Shown here in pieces: positions 1 to 11,301 of a stretch of 64,000 nt of DNA. The position numbers were made by a program, and so were the translations under genes. Every line of letters begins with the position of its first letter. Positions within the stretch are counted from its first letter, which is position 1. The notes under the pieces are model-generated. The model had not been told where the DNA came from. It did no database searches and worked only from the letters and a program-made list of their open reading frames with translations. Source of the DNA: Boletus sp. NGJ (taxonomy: Eukaryota; Basidiomycota; Agaricomycetes; Boletales; Boletaceae); contig JAGTXK010000138.1 in the NCBI GenBank assembly GCA_019096195.1, positions 124,001 through 188,000 of the forward strand. The letters run 5' to 3'.

Positions 1-781
1 TATCCAAATTTTGATATATGCATCCTAACACGGACCGATGAATGGGCAGTAGAAGGAACGGGTAAAAAGACATACGATGACTTTGGGGTTGGTGTAGAGA
101 TAGTCGTGTGGTTGGCCCTGACCGAGAATTTGTCGACGTAGACATCCATTACTCCATAATCACCCCAATTGTTAGTCAACGTGACGATGAGACGGACGTC
201 GTTCGCTTTCGCGGCAGCGATGACATTGTCTTGAAAGGCAACATGAGGAATTTGACCAACGCAAGAGAATGTAGAGCAGTCTGACCAAAGTTCTCGAGAC
301 CAGTTGGACCGTAGGCGTGCTTCCGTTCCAGAGCTGGTAGTAGACCCCGCTTGTAGCGGTGACCTCGTTGAAGCCCCTGACAGGTTTCGGACGTCAAAAG
401 GGTTGCATTGCGTTCATAAGGGAATACTTGCCATGCGCGGACGGTTGTGCCTCCCGTCGCCGCAATGCTGTGGAAGGTAACGTTCATTTCGTCGGCGGTA
501 AGACCCATGAGAACCCAGTAGGAGTTGGCGCTATTAAAGCGAGCTCTGAAACGGGTCTTGTAAAGAAGGCATGGGACTACTACTGTGTCACGGTACGGCA
601 TGCCGTTGAGTGTGAAACCCTGACCGTCGATCTTGACGAAGCCAGCGGACTGTCTCGCATCAGGATTGGCAAGCTGTCCATGATATAGTCGATGTTGCTA
701 AGCACGAGGAGGAGCGATGCATCTCACCGACGTGACTGCGGTCATGAGCAGGGCGACGAAATTAGCACCTAGCTTCAACAT
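1..781 (-). CDS. GH5 endo-beta-1,4-mannanase, N-terminal part, apparently frameshifted
   Basis: Secreted mannan-degrading enzyme, cut by the left window edge so the catalytic C-terminal half is missing. Exon 1 (728-781) encodes an 18-residue signal-peptide-like start, MLKLGANFVALLMTAVTS. Later exons (597-673, 432-545, 286-376, then from 231 downward) give FNSANSYW, the motif WGFNEVTATSGVYYQLW, GLENFDNVIAAAKAN and VTLTNNWGDYG, which are typical of fungal GH5 mannanases. Introns are 51-55 nt; the one at 377-431 has a GC-AG border (TG|GCAAGT) that restores WGFNEV. Two single-base frame breaks remain after splicing, one near 310 (between TPT and GPTGLENF) and one near 132 (between DVYV and QILGQGQPHDY). 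Either the gene is decaying or the assembly has base errors here. The family call is from remembered motifs and is fairly safe; integrity is not. Confidence 0.75.
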
Positions 782-1315
782 ATCATATCGTCGTGATGCA
801 CGATTGCCGAAAATACGGGACGTACGGTCACCAGTGCCTTCAAAACACGTTGCTTTTGTGGCACTCTAGGTAATCTCGACTGAGATCAAGTGTTTCATCG
901 GCTTTGTAGTAGAGGACGAGAAATGTACGAGGTTTCGCCGGCACCCGGACCTGATACCGAAATCGTAGCGGTGCTCCCGCTGGTCCTCAACTCGGTTCAT
1001 AGCTAAAAACCGAGCGAGGAACTCCCCCCACTACTGTGGGAGTTGGCGACGCGGAGTGTCTAGTGATCGATTGATCCTAGGCGGGCCGCCATGGATCAGC
1101 GCGCGCTTGCTGGCGGGTGGGTGTGTTTCTGAAACTAACTTTAGTGTGCACTTCAATGGACTCATCGTGTACCTCACGCGAGGCTTGATCTCATGACCGC
1201 GTGTTTCGCACAAACAAGCTTGGTTTTGGTGCATGGACAAGTCTTCTGATCGGATGACCGGGCTTGTCCTCAAGGATTTCATTGTTGGTTGGTGTGAATA
1301 CATACACAAGGGATC
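782..1315. other. Intergenic region, no gene seen
   Basis: This holds the upstream side of the mannanase and the 3' flank of the aldolase gene. Only short frames without family character are present. Confidence 0.6.
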
Positions 1316-2343
1316 CTACAGGGCTTTTTCCATGGCAATTAATTCCTCTAGCTTTTCGAGATAGGGGCCACGCAATTGCTGAGCAGTTGCAACTTGCAGG
1401 GGACTCCTGACAAGAGGTTTGCCATAACCCCAATGCTTGGCGACCAATGCCTTGATTCCACCAATTCCACCAACTTTTTTAGTTGCAAAGTCACCTTGGC
1501 CCAACAACGCCTGCAACTTCATGGCGTCTTTGATGTTACCACTCAGGTAGAGCTGATACAACTTCATATGGAGTTTGGGAACGATGTTTGGAAGTGCTGC
1601 GATAGCGCCTGCACTGCCAGACAAGAGACCTTGGAGGAGGACCTCTGAGACGCCTGCGAGGGTGGCGAACTCTGAGGTGGGTTTGGCGGAGGTGAGACGG
1701 TGGAGTTTCCCGATACTGCCGCACGAGAGCTTTGTGCCAACGATGTTCGGGTGGTTGGACAGCTCGAGGATGATGTCTGAATCGAGGTTGAGACCTGCTG
1801 TGACGGTGGGGAAGTTGTAGACGAGATACGGGAGGGGAGAGTGGGTGGCGACCTGGAGTGGTGTTGAGTGAGAGACTGGGATCAAGTGTGGATGTACGTA
1901 CGTCACGATGGAATGCGAGAATGGCGTCGTTGGTCATCTGACCGGGCCATACGGAGGGGGTCAAGACAAGGACGTAGTCTGCGCCAACCTCCTTGGCATC
2001 GGAACAGAGTTTCTTGGACTCCCTTGCAGATTGGGCACCGCAGCCAGCGATAATGACCACGCTCTGGAACCCGTTCTCGTCGAGGGTCTGACGAGTGAGG
2101 GAGATGGCTAACTTGCGTTCGTCATGAGAGAGGTGCTGGGCCTCGCCGTTGCTGCCTTGCACGACGATGCCAGTCACACCGCCCTTGAGAGATGAGTGAC
2201 AGGAGGGGTGTATAGAGGACAAGATGGCATACCTTTGCGAGCCGGAGGACGTGTGCCTTTACGGCGGGGACGTCAAAGTTCTCGTTCTCGTCAAAGAAGA
2301 GAACTGCGGGGACGTATATGCCAGGTGGGGGAGGGAGAGACAT
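1316..2343 (-). CDS. DapA-family (dihydrodipicolinate synthase-like) aldolase
   Basis: Class I pyruvate-type aldolase of the DHDPS/N-acetylneuraminate lyase family, about 309 residues from three exons (2233-2343, 1902-2183, 1316-1852) joined by two 49-nt GT-AG introns; the spliced length is a multiple of three. GIVVQGSNGEAQHLS matches the substrate-loop region, PYLVYNFP carries the family tyrosine, and IVGTKLSCG carries the Schiff-base lysine. The C-terminal helices (GLLSGSAGAIAALPN) also fit. Fungi do not make lysine through DapA, so the real substrate is probably a 2-keto-3-deoxy sugar acid or 4-hydroxy-2-oxoglutarate; the sequence alone cannot decide. The start codon lies only 81 bp from the divergent Mgm1 start, so the two probably share promoter elements. 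Confidence 0.88.
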
Positions 2344-2424
2344 GAGGAGGAGATGGCCATGATGGTGGTAGGTGAAAGAATTAATAGAGAGTGTTGCTAG
2401 TCAGCTGATCTTTCCCTTCTCACC
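2344..2424. promoter_or_regulatory. 81-bp divergent promoter between the DapA-like aldolase and Mgm1
   Basis: The two start codons face away from each other with only 81 bp between them, so both 5' leaders and core promoters must overlap or be very short. No specific binding site is claimed. Confidence 0.5.
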
Positions 2425-5400
2425 ATGTCTCTCACTCGTCGATTCCGTCCGGCACACCGTCAGTTTGCGACAGTCCGACTGCGACACCCCGACATCTCCT
2501 CTTCTCGCCGTCTCCATGTCCGCCCCATCTCCTACTCCTCCATCCCCCGTTTCGTAGCCCGTGCCTTCCGCGTACCCATCGCTGGCATCACCATCGCCGC
2601 AGGTGGCCTGGGCTATGCCAACTACAAGATCGAAGGTATGTGCATTCCACCCTCCACCCTCCCCCTGCAAACCCTGCCGCAGAGCTGCGCAAGAAGACAG
2701 CCGGTTGGGTCTCTGACGTCCAAGACGCCGCGACGGGCGTTGTCAACTCGGCTTCCGATGGTCTCAAGTCTGTGAAGCTACCCAAAGGTATGTCCATGCC
2801 TCCCTCCATCCTCCCCTACAAACCCCGCCGCAGACCTGCGCGAGAAGACCACCGAATGGTTCTCCACCGTCCAGAACGCCGCAACGGGCGTTGTCAACTC
2901 GGCTTCCGACGGTCTCAAGTCCGTGAAGCTACCCGATGTCGAAACTCCCCAGTTCCTCAAGGATCTCTTCTCCTCTGATGACTCTACGCACCACGACCAC
3001 GGTTCTTCCTCTCAAGACTCGGGAAATCCACGCAACAGGTCTCCGGAGGAAAATGCCGCCATCGCCGCCCTCCTCGCCGCTACATTGTCTGCCCCCTCCG
3101 ACTCCACCAAGGCCAGCGACAACCGTCTGGACTCCAGGCAAAACGGTCTCATGCACCTCACCAAGAAGCTCATTGAAATACGAACAATGCTCCTCAGCAT
3201 CGACCAGAGCGACAGTCTCAAATTACCTAGCATCGTCGTCATTGGTAGCCAGAGCTCAGGCAAAAGCTCCGTGCTCGAGGCTGTCGTCGGTCACGAGTTC
3301 CTTCCAAAGTCAGCCTCCTCTTCCTCTTCCTCCTCCTCACCATCACCACTCACTGCTCTGTTGTAGGGGTAACAACATGGTGACAAGGCGTCCCATTGAA
3401 CTCACTCTCATACACACTCCCCCAATAGCCAACGGCGACACCCCAGAAGAATATGGCGAATTCCCAGCGCTCGGTCTCGGTAAAATCACCAACTTTGCCC
3501 ATATACAACAGACCCTCACCGACTTGAACCTCGCCGTACCCGCTTCCGAGGCCGTTTCAAACGAGCCGATCGACTTACGCATATATAGTCCCCATGTCCC
3601 AGATCTCACTCTCATCGACTTGCCCGGTTACATTCAAATCGCTTCCATGGACCAGCCAGATTCTCTCAAAGAAAAGATTGCCAGTCTTTGTGAAAAGTAC
3701 ATCCGTGAACCCAACATCGTCCTCGCTGTTTGTGCCGCAGACGTCGATCTTGCAAACTCCCCTGCTCTTCGCGCCAGTCGCAAATTGGACCCCTTGGGTT
3801 TGCGCACCATCGGTGTCGTCACCAAGATGGATCTTGTCCCTCCCGAGCAAGGCGTCAGCATCCTTCAAGGCAACCGTTACCCTCTACATCTCGGTTACGT
3901 CGGTGTCGTCGCTAAATCTGCTGCAAAAAAGTCTTCTTCTCAATCTACCGGTGACCTCGTCAAACGGAACGAAGAAGACTACTTCAGCCACCACAGAGAA
4001 CACTTTGGCGCGTCCTCTTCCTTGATGGTAGGCACTGACACCCTCCGACGTCGCCTCATGGAAGTCCTCGAATCAAGCATGGCCTCTTCCCTCCACGGAA
4101 TCACCAATGCAGTTCAGCTCGAGCTCGAAGAAGCGACCTATCAATTCAAAGTCCAATACAATGACAGGCGCATAACGGCCGAGTCCTACGTCGCTGAAAC
4201 CGTGGACGCCCTCAAAGCACGTTTCAAGGACCTCTCCTCGCAATTCCGCAAGCCCGAAGTGCGCGCCAAGCTCAAAACCATGCTCGACGATAAAGTCATG
4301 GACGTGCTTGAGCAGTTGTATTGGTTTGACAAGCGTGCATCGGAACTGGGGACTCTCGGGGCTGATCCCAGGTTGAAAGCCAGCGAGGTGGATGCGTATT
4401 GGCGACATAAGCTCGACGCTGCCTCGTCACTCCTCACGAAATCGGGTGTGGGGCGGGATTCGACACTTCTCGTCGCGGACGGGCTGAGGGCGTTGATCGA
4501 CTCGATCGCTGTTGGAGAGCCGTTCAACCATCATCCTCGTACAGCGGAGCGACTCGTGCAGTTTTCGCACATGATCTTGAGGGACCGGATTGGGATGACG
4601 TCGGATCAGGTGGAGAATTGCATCAAACCGTTCAAGTATGAGGTGGATGTGGACGAGCGGGAGTGGGAGCTGGGACGTGGGCGCGCGGCGGACTTGTTCG
4701 AGAAGGAGGTCGCCATGTGTGAGGCCAAGGTGAAGGATATCAGGAAGAAGGTGGGAGGGAGCAGGCGACTGAATGGGTTGATGAGTTACGTGAAAGAGCT
4801 GGAGGAGCAGGCGCAGGAGAGGAAGAACAAACGGTTAACTGGAGGGGACGAAGGGCCTGCGGAGGAGCCAGACTCGTATCGATACCCCCCAGCACAGATC
4901 TTGGACGGTGAGACGCACACTAGGCTCTCGTGAATCCACCCTGACTTGTTGACAGCACGGCAGGCGATGATGTACAGCGACAGGCTGTCCATACTGAGGC
5001 TTCGTCTCGCAGCACTCAAGTCAAAACGTTGTAAAGGTGGTCCTGAGAATGACGTGTTGTGTCCTGAAGTCTTCCTCAATGTCGTGGCAGACAAGCTGGC
5101 TTACACGTCGACGATGTTCATCAACATCGAGCTTCTGGACCATTTCTTCTATCAGGTCAGTCCCTTCCAGTGTATGGATTGGGGACAACTTCCGAACTCG
5201 TTACTAGTTCCCGCGAGAGATTGACTCGCGGCTGATCTACGACTTGGACCGTAACGAAATCATCCAGTTTGCGCGAGAGAACCCAGTGATACGACGTCAC
5301 CTAGAACTTCAAGAGCGGAAAGATAAGCTCGAAGAGGTGAGTATCCCCATCTCCCCGCTTCTTCGCGTGCTCACGTGCGACATCCAGGTGATGAAGCAGC

Positions 5401-5480
5401 TCAGTAGCCTCTCGACGCTCCGACCTGATTCCCAGCCAACCCCACGGCGTCAGCGTGGGTTGTTCGGAGGGATGTTTTGA
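2425..5480 (+). CDS. MGM1: Mitochondrial dynamin-like GTPase Mgm1/OPA1
   Basis: Inner-membrane fusion GTPase. Exons 2425-2635, 2683-2787, 2834-3308, 3367-4907, 4956-5155, 5208-5336 and 5388-5480 splice to 917 residues. The protein starts with an arginine-rich mitochondrial presequence and a transmembrane anchor ([20 protein letters not shown]). The GTPase has G1 GSQSSGKSS, the G2 threonine in NNMVTRRP, G3 DLPG and G4 TKMD, followed by dynamin middle and effector regions ending in [15 protein letters not shown]. Exons 2 and 3 each carry a copy of a 35-residue module ending in [19 protein letters not shown], between the anchor and the GTPase. This is where processing peptidases act and where animal OPA1 has alternative exons. 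Exon 2 is 105 nt with the same phase at both ends, so skipping it keeps the frame. Confidence 0.95.
2636..2938 (+). repeat. Tandem duplication of an intron-exon unit inside Mgm1
   Basis: Unit 1 (2636-2787) is a 47-nt intron plus a 105-nt exon. Unit 2 (2788-2938) is a 46-nt intron plus the first 105 nt of the next exon. The introns share GTATGT at the start, a pyrimidine-rich CCCTCC core and a CCGCAG end. The encoded modules agree at 27 of 35 residues by eye. The duplication therefore included the intron. Confidence 0.9.
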
Positions 5481-5700
5481 TTCTGCTTGTGCTAGATTTT
5501 TTTTTTGCCTCTCCATGGATCAAAACACATGGATCACACTCGTTCTTTGACACTGCGCACCACCTCGTTTTCCCCACCTCATTTAACATTACAAGACTTG
5601 GGTTGTATAATAAAGTGCGATCACTACTCTGGGTGGAACAGGACGGAGAGTGAATGCGACGGGCAGATATACGATGCACCGAGTGGCGCAAGGAAACGAT

Positions 5701-6378
5701 TTAGAGTTTGGCCTTGCCGTTGGCAGTCTATAGGCAAAAAAGGTGGTGGGTAATCAATCCTGAGACGACCCACTCGGCCCCCAAATCGGAGAACGCACCT
5801 CGAGTACCGCACCGAGTTTGGTTGCCAACATGACGTTGCCTCTGGTCTTGAGCTTTCCGGTCATGAACGCCTTTTGACCATCCAACTGATTTGAAGGGCC
5901 CGTCAGACCAAATGCTCGACACCAACGGAACCCCCAAACCGAAAAAAAACGGTCAAAAAGAAAAAAACGCACCGTGCCAGACGCAAGCTGCTCAAACGTG
6001 TCGTCGCTCATCAACAGCGTCACACCCGCCTTGGCAGGCGCGCGTACGGGCCCCTTGTAGATCGTTCCCTTGTCCTTCAAGTCGATCGTCCATACGGCTT
6101 CTTGCTTTTTGGCGTTGGTGAGGCGCAGTTCGAAGATGGCGGCGGTCTGGCGTGGGATTGGTTGGTGTCAATACGGGGGGTCAGGCTGGGGGAAACGACG
6201 TTTACCTTTTTGATCTGGGCGGTGCGCTCAGCGTTGGTGAAGCCGTCAAAGGTGGAGTTGAGTCTGGAAACGATCTCGGATGCCTGGGAGAAGAGAAAAG
6301 GGGGTGGTGAGGGCGAGCGAGGAAGAGGGAGTTTGGTGAAAGGAATACCTTGAAACCGTCTACTTTGAGGTCGGACAT
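5701..6378 (-). CDS. SCP2 sterol-carrier domain protein, peroxisomal (PTS1 -AKL)
   Basis: Small lipid-transfer protein, 131 residues, from five exons (6349-6378, 6206-6283, 5973-6146, 5799-5885, 5701-5727). The whole protein is a single SCP2 domain: FKASEIVSRLNSTFDGF, then WTIDLKDKGTIYKGP, then VTLLMSDDTFEQLASG and GKLKTRGNVMLATKL. The last exon is only 27 nt and encodes TANGKAKL, so the protein ends in AKL, a type 1 peroxisomal targeting signal; a role in peroxisomal lipid or acyl-CoA handling is inferred. The final intron has a second, nearer AG (at 5760) that would give an immediate stop and no targeting signal. Reading through the intron also removes the signal. Confidence 0.9.
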
Positions 6379-6529
6379 GATGGGGAGTGTGCGAGATAAT
6401 CACACTGTGGACTTTCTCAATCCATGACGAATGCACATGATTAACTTTTCTGCCTTGTTCCGAGTGTACACTCTACATCGCAGTCCGAGTCAAACCTTTC
6501 GTACAACTCTCAAACATCGTTCGTACACA

Positions 6530-8789
6530 TCAGAGCAATTTCTTGTCATACCAGTCATGCTCGAGTCGGACCGCCTCCTTGATCGACTCGGCAAGTCGCC
6601 AACCGTGACCTTCACCTTGGAATAGGTGGTATTTCACTCTACCCGCACCGCCAAGCTCAATGATCGTATTCACGATTTTCTCAGCCTGCTCTGGAAGCAC
6701 AATCTTGTCTTCTGCCCCTTGGAGCACCTGAACCGGCGGAAAACCTCAGTGTCTCAGAAACCGTGGACGTTTTCAAGACACGCACCAAAAGTGGCGTCAC
6801 GATCCTGTCTGCATGATTCAAAGGGCTACGCGCTGCATACACCTCCGGGACTACCTGTGGAGTCCCACCCAACAACTTTTCCATATACCTCAGCTCGAAT
6901 TTGTGAGTGAACTCGGCGAGCGATACGAGATCAGAGATGCCAAAGGACGATGTGGCTGCCCTGAAGAACCCAGGGTCTGGCGCGATGGAGACCGAAGCCA
7001 ACGTCGTGAAGCCGCCCGCAGATCCACCACGAATGGCAACGCGTTGACTATCGATGAGTGAATACGGAGCAGCTGCGAGCAGCTTAGGGGCATCTTGACA
7101 GTCTTGGACGTCTACGATGCCCCAGTTGTTAGCAAGGCGAGATCTGAAACTGGATGGGGCAGGTGTTCAGACTGGGGGTAAGTCAACTCTTACATGTATT
7201 CCCGACCGTAGCCTGACGAGCCGCCGTAGTTCACATCCAACCTGTTCCGAACAACTCAGTTCGTGTGAGAGCATCAGGTCTGTCACGGCGTGCTTACCAG
7301 CCGTAGCCGCGACTTGTGTAGTACAACCTCTCCCAGCTGAGGACTTGTGGTGTCATGCCGGTAGGGCCGCCATGAACACTGACGATACAAGGAGGCTTTT
7401 CGCCAGGAATACTCGACCCCGAGTATCCGGGATTCTTCGGCGAATAGTACACCACGTAGAGAGGTTTCTCATCTCTAAACAGTGTGATTGGCCGAGGAGG
7501 AGAGATATACGCGTCGTTACCCGACACGGACTGTGGGGCGCCTGGCTTGAGAACTTGGTATGATGGGGCAAACGACGCCCCAGAAAATGTGCACAAGAAA
7601 ACACCGCCTGGAGCGTCGGTTTTACTCGCGCTGAAGACGATGGACATGCCCCCACTCTGTTTAACACGGTTGACGATGGAGAAGGGGAACTCTTTGATCT
7701 CCACGATGTACTTGTCATCAGAAAGGCTGACAATGTACAAGACATTCCGGCCATCACGGAAAGCAGTGAATGCGGCGAGCTTGCCATTACCGCCTCTGGG
7801 ATCGTCGAGAAGCGCATAGGGGGAGTCTCCAAGGTACCATGCAGGTCCACCAAAGTCCTCTTCGATAGACCCGGGAATGGCGAGTCGAGCAGAGTTCGTC
7901 AGGGTAGAGTAGATGAATGGATTCTGGAAGCCGTTCAATTCGTCTGAGGTGAATACCAGTGTGGTATCGGATGTCCAAGCAGGGTAGTTGACGGACTTTG
8001 TGAGCAGCTCGCCAGCGACGCGTGTCTTGTTCAAGACGACGATCGTGTCCTCTTGGACAAGCACGTCGGCAACGTTGATCAACGAGCCTTCCCAAGGCAT
8101 GTCTGGGTGGTACCACTCTTGCCAAGCGATCCTGGTACCCGATGGGTTGAACACTGGAGCCGCATAGAAATCGGCGCCGACGACGAGGGGGAAAACTGCT
8201 TTGCGAGTCGTGTTTATGACAGCGAGTGTTGTGACGACCGTTTGGGGGGTATCCACCGTGTGATCTTCGAGGATAGACACAATAAGGTCATGACGTACGG
8301 GATGAACGGCAAAGTTGGCGTATCTGTACTTTGGGTTTTCTACACTCCAGCAATGATCAGCTGATGCGGTCACGGCGGATTAACCAGGATTACCTGGTGT
8401 GACTGGTTCTGGTGTCTTCGTTGTCGCATTGACCGAGTACACGCGGTTGTCGGTGGAGTTGGAGAAGTACAAAGTGCCTCCATAGGCTATCGCTGCAGCT
8501 CCACCATACTCTTGAACGCCAGTACGCGCGCTGTATGGAGATGGTATGACGTCCTGTCCTGCAAGCGTATCTACGATCACGTAGCGGGCGTTATCTTCTG
8601 GACGCGCTTCTGTGTGGTATATTTTGTTGTTTGTGGGGTCGACGAAGAGGTCGGCAAAGGAGATACTCTGAGGCCATCTCGTCACTGATAGAAACGGGTC
8701 AAGTTTCAGGGAGTTGGACTCACGCCTTGCACGATGGACTCTGGGGTTATGGTCGATTCCCATTTCCCATAGGGCGCAGTTTGCGACAT
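6530..8789 (-). CDS. S9-family serine peptidase (prolyl oligopeptidase / acylaminoacyl-peptidase type)
   Basis: Alpha/beta-hydrolase peptidase with an N-terminal beta-propeller, 666 residues. Exons are 8726-8789, 8394-8684, 7298-8339, 7194-7241, 6786-7143 and 6530-6727, and the total is in frame. The propeller region includes VTRWPQSISFADLFVDP, ENPKYRYANFAVHP and NPSGTRIAWQEWYHPDMPW. The catalytic triad is visible: Ser in RGGSAGG, Asp in GAEDKIVLP and His in GEGHGW. No signal peptide is seen, so a cytosolic role is likely. The first intron (8685-8725, 41 nt) needs a GC donor (CAAG|GCGTGA) to hold the frame; this makes the start exon, beginning MSQTAPYGKWES, less certain than the rest. It is probably involved in clearing oligopeptides or acylated peptides. 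Confidence 0.87.
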
Positions 8790-9289
8790 CGTCAAGTCGC
8801 TGGTGGTGCAGGTAGATTGATGTAGAGATATAGACAACAGAAAACACCTGTATCCATCAGGTTAAATATCATCTCGCTTAGTATCTGATGACCAGAGTCC
8901 ACTGACGAATGAGGCGTATCAAACCGAGATGATCCAGCAAATCGTCTGGCGCTAGGCCTTATTTTTTTTTTTTTCTCAAACAGGGAGAGCACTCCGGACT
9001 CTGAGCACGCGCTTCGTTGTAGCCGTCCGAGCCATACAGGTGTTACATACTCCAGAACTGAGCTCGTGGTTAGTATCGCAAGACCAGATGCTATCAGCTA
9101 GACAGGCGATTGGAGGCTCGCACGTCGAGTTTGTGGATATCGTCAATGTCATCCACGAAGAATAACTGGAAGCAGCAAAACGCTTGGGAAACCGAGCAAC
9201 GACAGGACACTTTTAAGCACCACGTACCACGTCGCGTTTACGCTCGACAACCAGGAAAGTCTATCGTCCACACATATCACCGTTGCATA
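8790..9289. other. Intergenic, no gene seen
   Basis: About 500 bp between the peptidase start and the Med22 stop. It has a short poly-A/T run near 8960-8975 and nothing else recognisable. Confidence 0.55.
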
Positions 9290-9866
9290 TCAGATGGACG
9301 AGTTAGTGCATGGCCGTTTCAGCAGTTCATCCAATAACTCTGCAATCTTCTGCTGTGCCTCGATTTTCTCCTGTTGCACATGCTTTAGTTCTACATCCCG
9401 ACGGTGTGCAATCTGTGCTTCGTCCGAGAGAAGTAAAAGCAACTTGAGAGAGTGCGTGATCGAGAGCAGCGAGTTTGCTGCCTTCACCTATAACCAGTGA
9501 CGATTAACGACGGAAAGCCGCAGTACAAGAGGAGGCTTACCATCGACTCGGCACGCGACTCTGCTTGAAAGGACTCCTGGGCGATGCGAAACTTGTCTTT
9601 GTCTCCGATCTAATAGGTAGGTCAGGATCGATCCCCTGTACCGACGCGGTAGATGGACGCACGGAAGCAAGGCTGACGATGTCAACCATGCCATCCACGA
9701 GCACTTCGACCTCAGCATCTAGCTTTTTGTTCCACTCCTCTTCGATGTTGTCGAGGTACTCGTCTGAGTCTTGGTCGACGAGCGCGTTGACTGCACTACG
9801 TTGATGAAGTGTCGCTGTCGGAAGAGCAGACGGGCGAGAAACGTCTGTTTGAGGTGGTTCAGACAT
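9290..9866 (-). CDS. MED22: Mediator complex subunit 22 (Med22/Srb6)
   Basis: Head-module subunit of Mediator, 156 residues, from exons 9663-9866, 9541-9609 and 9290-9487 with two 53-nt introns. After a short variable N-terminus the protein has the family pattern DEYLDNIEEEWNKKLDAEVE, then LVDGMVDIVSLA. A helix with RIAQESFQAESRAESMVKAA follows, then SLLSITHSLKLLLLLSDE and a C-terminal coiled coil rich in Gln and Glu. Size and layout match fungal Med22. It is divergent from the RAD51D-like gene with 178 bp between start codons. Confidence 0.85.
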
Positions 9867-10044
9867 GCATCCAGGTCGTTATGGAGTCTCTCAGAGAGGT
9901 CACCGTCGCACGACGCGGACTTTCACCACTCCGTCCGAGTCCGCTCGACTCATTCAGTTGTTTCACCCAGAACCCAAAAAAAAGAGCAGAGGACAAAATC
10001 TTCGCCCGGTCAGCAGGGGCTGACGAGCCATCAGAAGAACCCAG
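9867..10044. promoter_or_regulatory. Shared 178-bp promoter of Med22 and RAD51D-like
   Basis: The two start codons diverge with 178 bp between them, so the core promoters of both genes must lie here. No specific factor site is claimed. Confidence 0.5.
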
Positions 10045-11301
10045 ATGCGACTCCACTCACTGATCCCCACAATTCCAAGTGATTTCGTCGACGTTCTCGA
10101 GGCCTGTGGAATCAGAACAGACACTGATCTCTTATTCTCTGGGACTCCAATCGACATTCTCCAAAGACTACCACCCGGGGTGGTTAGCCTTGCGGATCTC
10201 AAAACATACATTGGATTGGTTGCTGAGAGCACATCCGCTCGTGGTATTCGAGGGGACGAGTTGTATACAGAGGAACTCCAAAGACGTCGCGACCATGATA
10301 CGGACATCACCTGCGGCGTAGCTGAACTCGACGCGTTGGTCAGTGGTTTTGGTAATGGTCGTGTCTTTGAAATCTCCGGGGATAGAGGATCTGGAAAGAC
10401 GGTATGGATGATTTGACTCAAGGATCATCTTTCTCAAAGGGAATTTTCAGTCGCTCGTGCTGCAAATCGCTCTGCGGTTGCTGACGATGTGCAGGGATGT
10501 ATCTGTTCTGTGGATGGATACTACAGGAGGCTTTTCTGCCGAGTGGACCAGCGAAATAGCCCAACAATTAGATGGAGAGGTGACAATCTCTGCTTTCACT
10601 TGCCCAAACAAGCTGAAATCATCGAGGGTTCCTCCACAGTGCTAGAGCGACTACAAGTCTCGCTCGTACTCAACATCGAGACTGCACATGCTCTTCTCGA
10701 AGACATCGAATCTTCGCTGACTGTACGTATGCTTGATTGACCTTGGTGCAGGTGGTTCAAGGATGTTAGGCCAACGCATTGCCTAGCCCTAGAGTTCGTC
10801 TGGTTATTATCGATTCGGTCACTCCCCTTCTGGCACCATCTCTCAGTGCTGTAACATCCCATGGACACGCAATGATGACCACCTTCATGCAACATCTTCG
10901 CAGAATGGCCCGATCGTATTATTTGGCGTTTCTTGTGAGTGTCTAATACATTTCACACGTGGGCCTTGTCTGACTCCTTGGAGATGGTTAATAACACGAC
11001 CGCTTCTCCTCCTCACAATCCCTTATCCGCCTTCTCTTCAACTACTAGGAAACCAGCTCTGGGCCCTTCGTTTACCTTTCTTACGGACTGCACTATCTGG
11101 CTAGCTAGACACGAGGACACGACCGATGCTGAAGCAGGACCCCTCACTCACGTGGCTGAGATCTTCAAATCACGATCAACGGTATGAGCTCACAGATCCG
11201 GCGCCCCCGCTTTCTTTCTTTCTCACTCGAATCAACTCTAGCGATCAAGAACATGGTGTACGTTCAAGATTCAGAATGGCATCTTACGTTCGGCAACATG
11301 A
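10045..11301 (+). CDS. RAD51 paralogue, RAD51D-like DNA repair ATPase
   Basis: RecA-fold recombination mediator, 327 residues, from six exons (10045-10401, 10451-10579, 10648-10722, 10770-10934, 10984-11181, 11242-11301); the summed length is in frame. The N-terminus (IPSDFVDVLEACGIRTDTDL) resembles the RAD51D N-terminal domain. Walker A is GDRGSGKT, interrupted by the first intron. Walker B is RLVIIDSVTPL. RKPALGPSFTFLTDCTIWLA and a terminal strand TWCTFKIQNGIL match the end of RAD51 paralogues. It most resembles the RAD51D/Rad55-57 group and would act with RAD51 in homologous recombination. The exon 2/3 junction has two possible acceptors; the one at 10647 keeps the frame. Confidence 0.85.
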
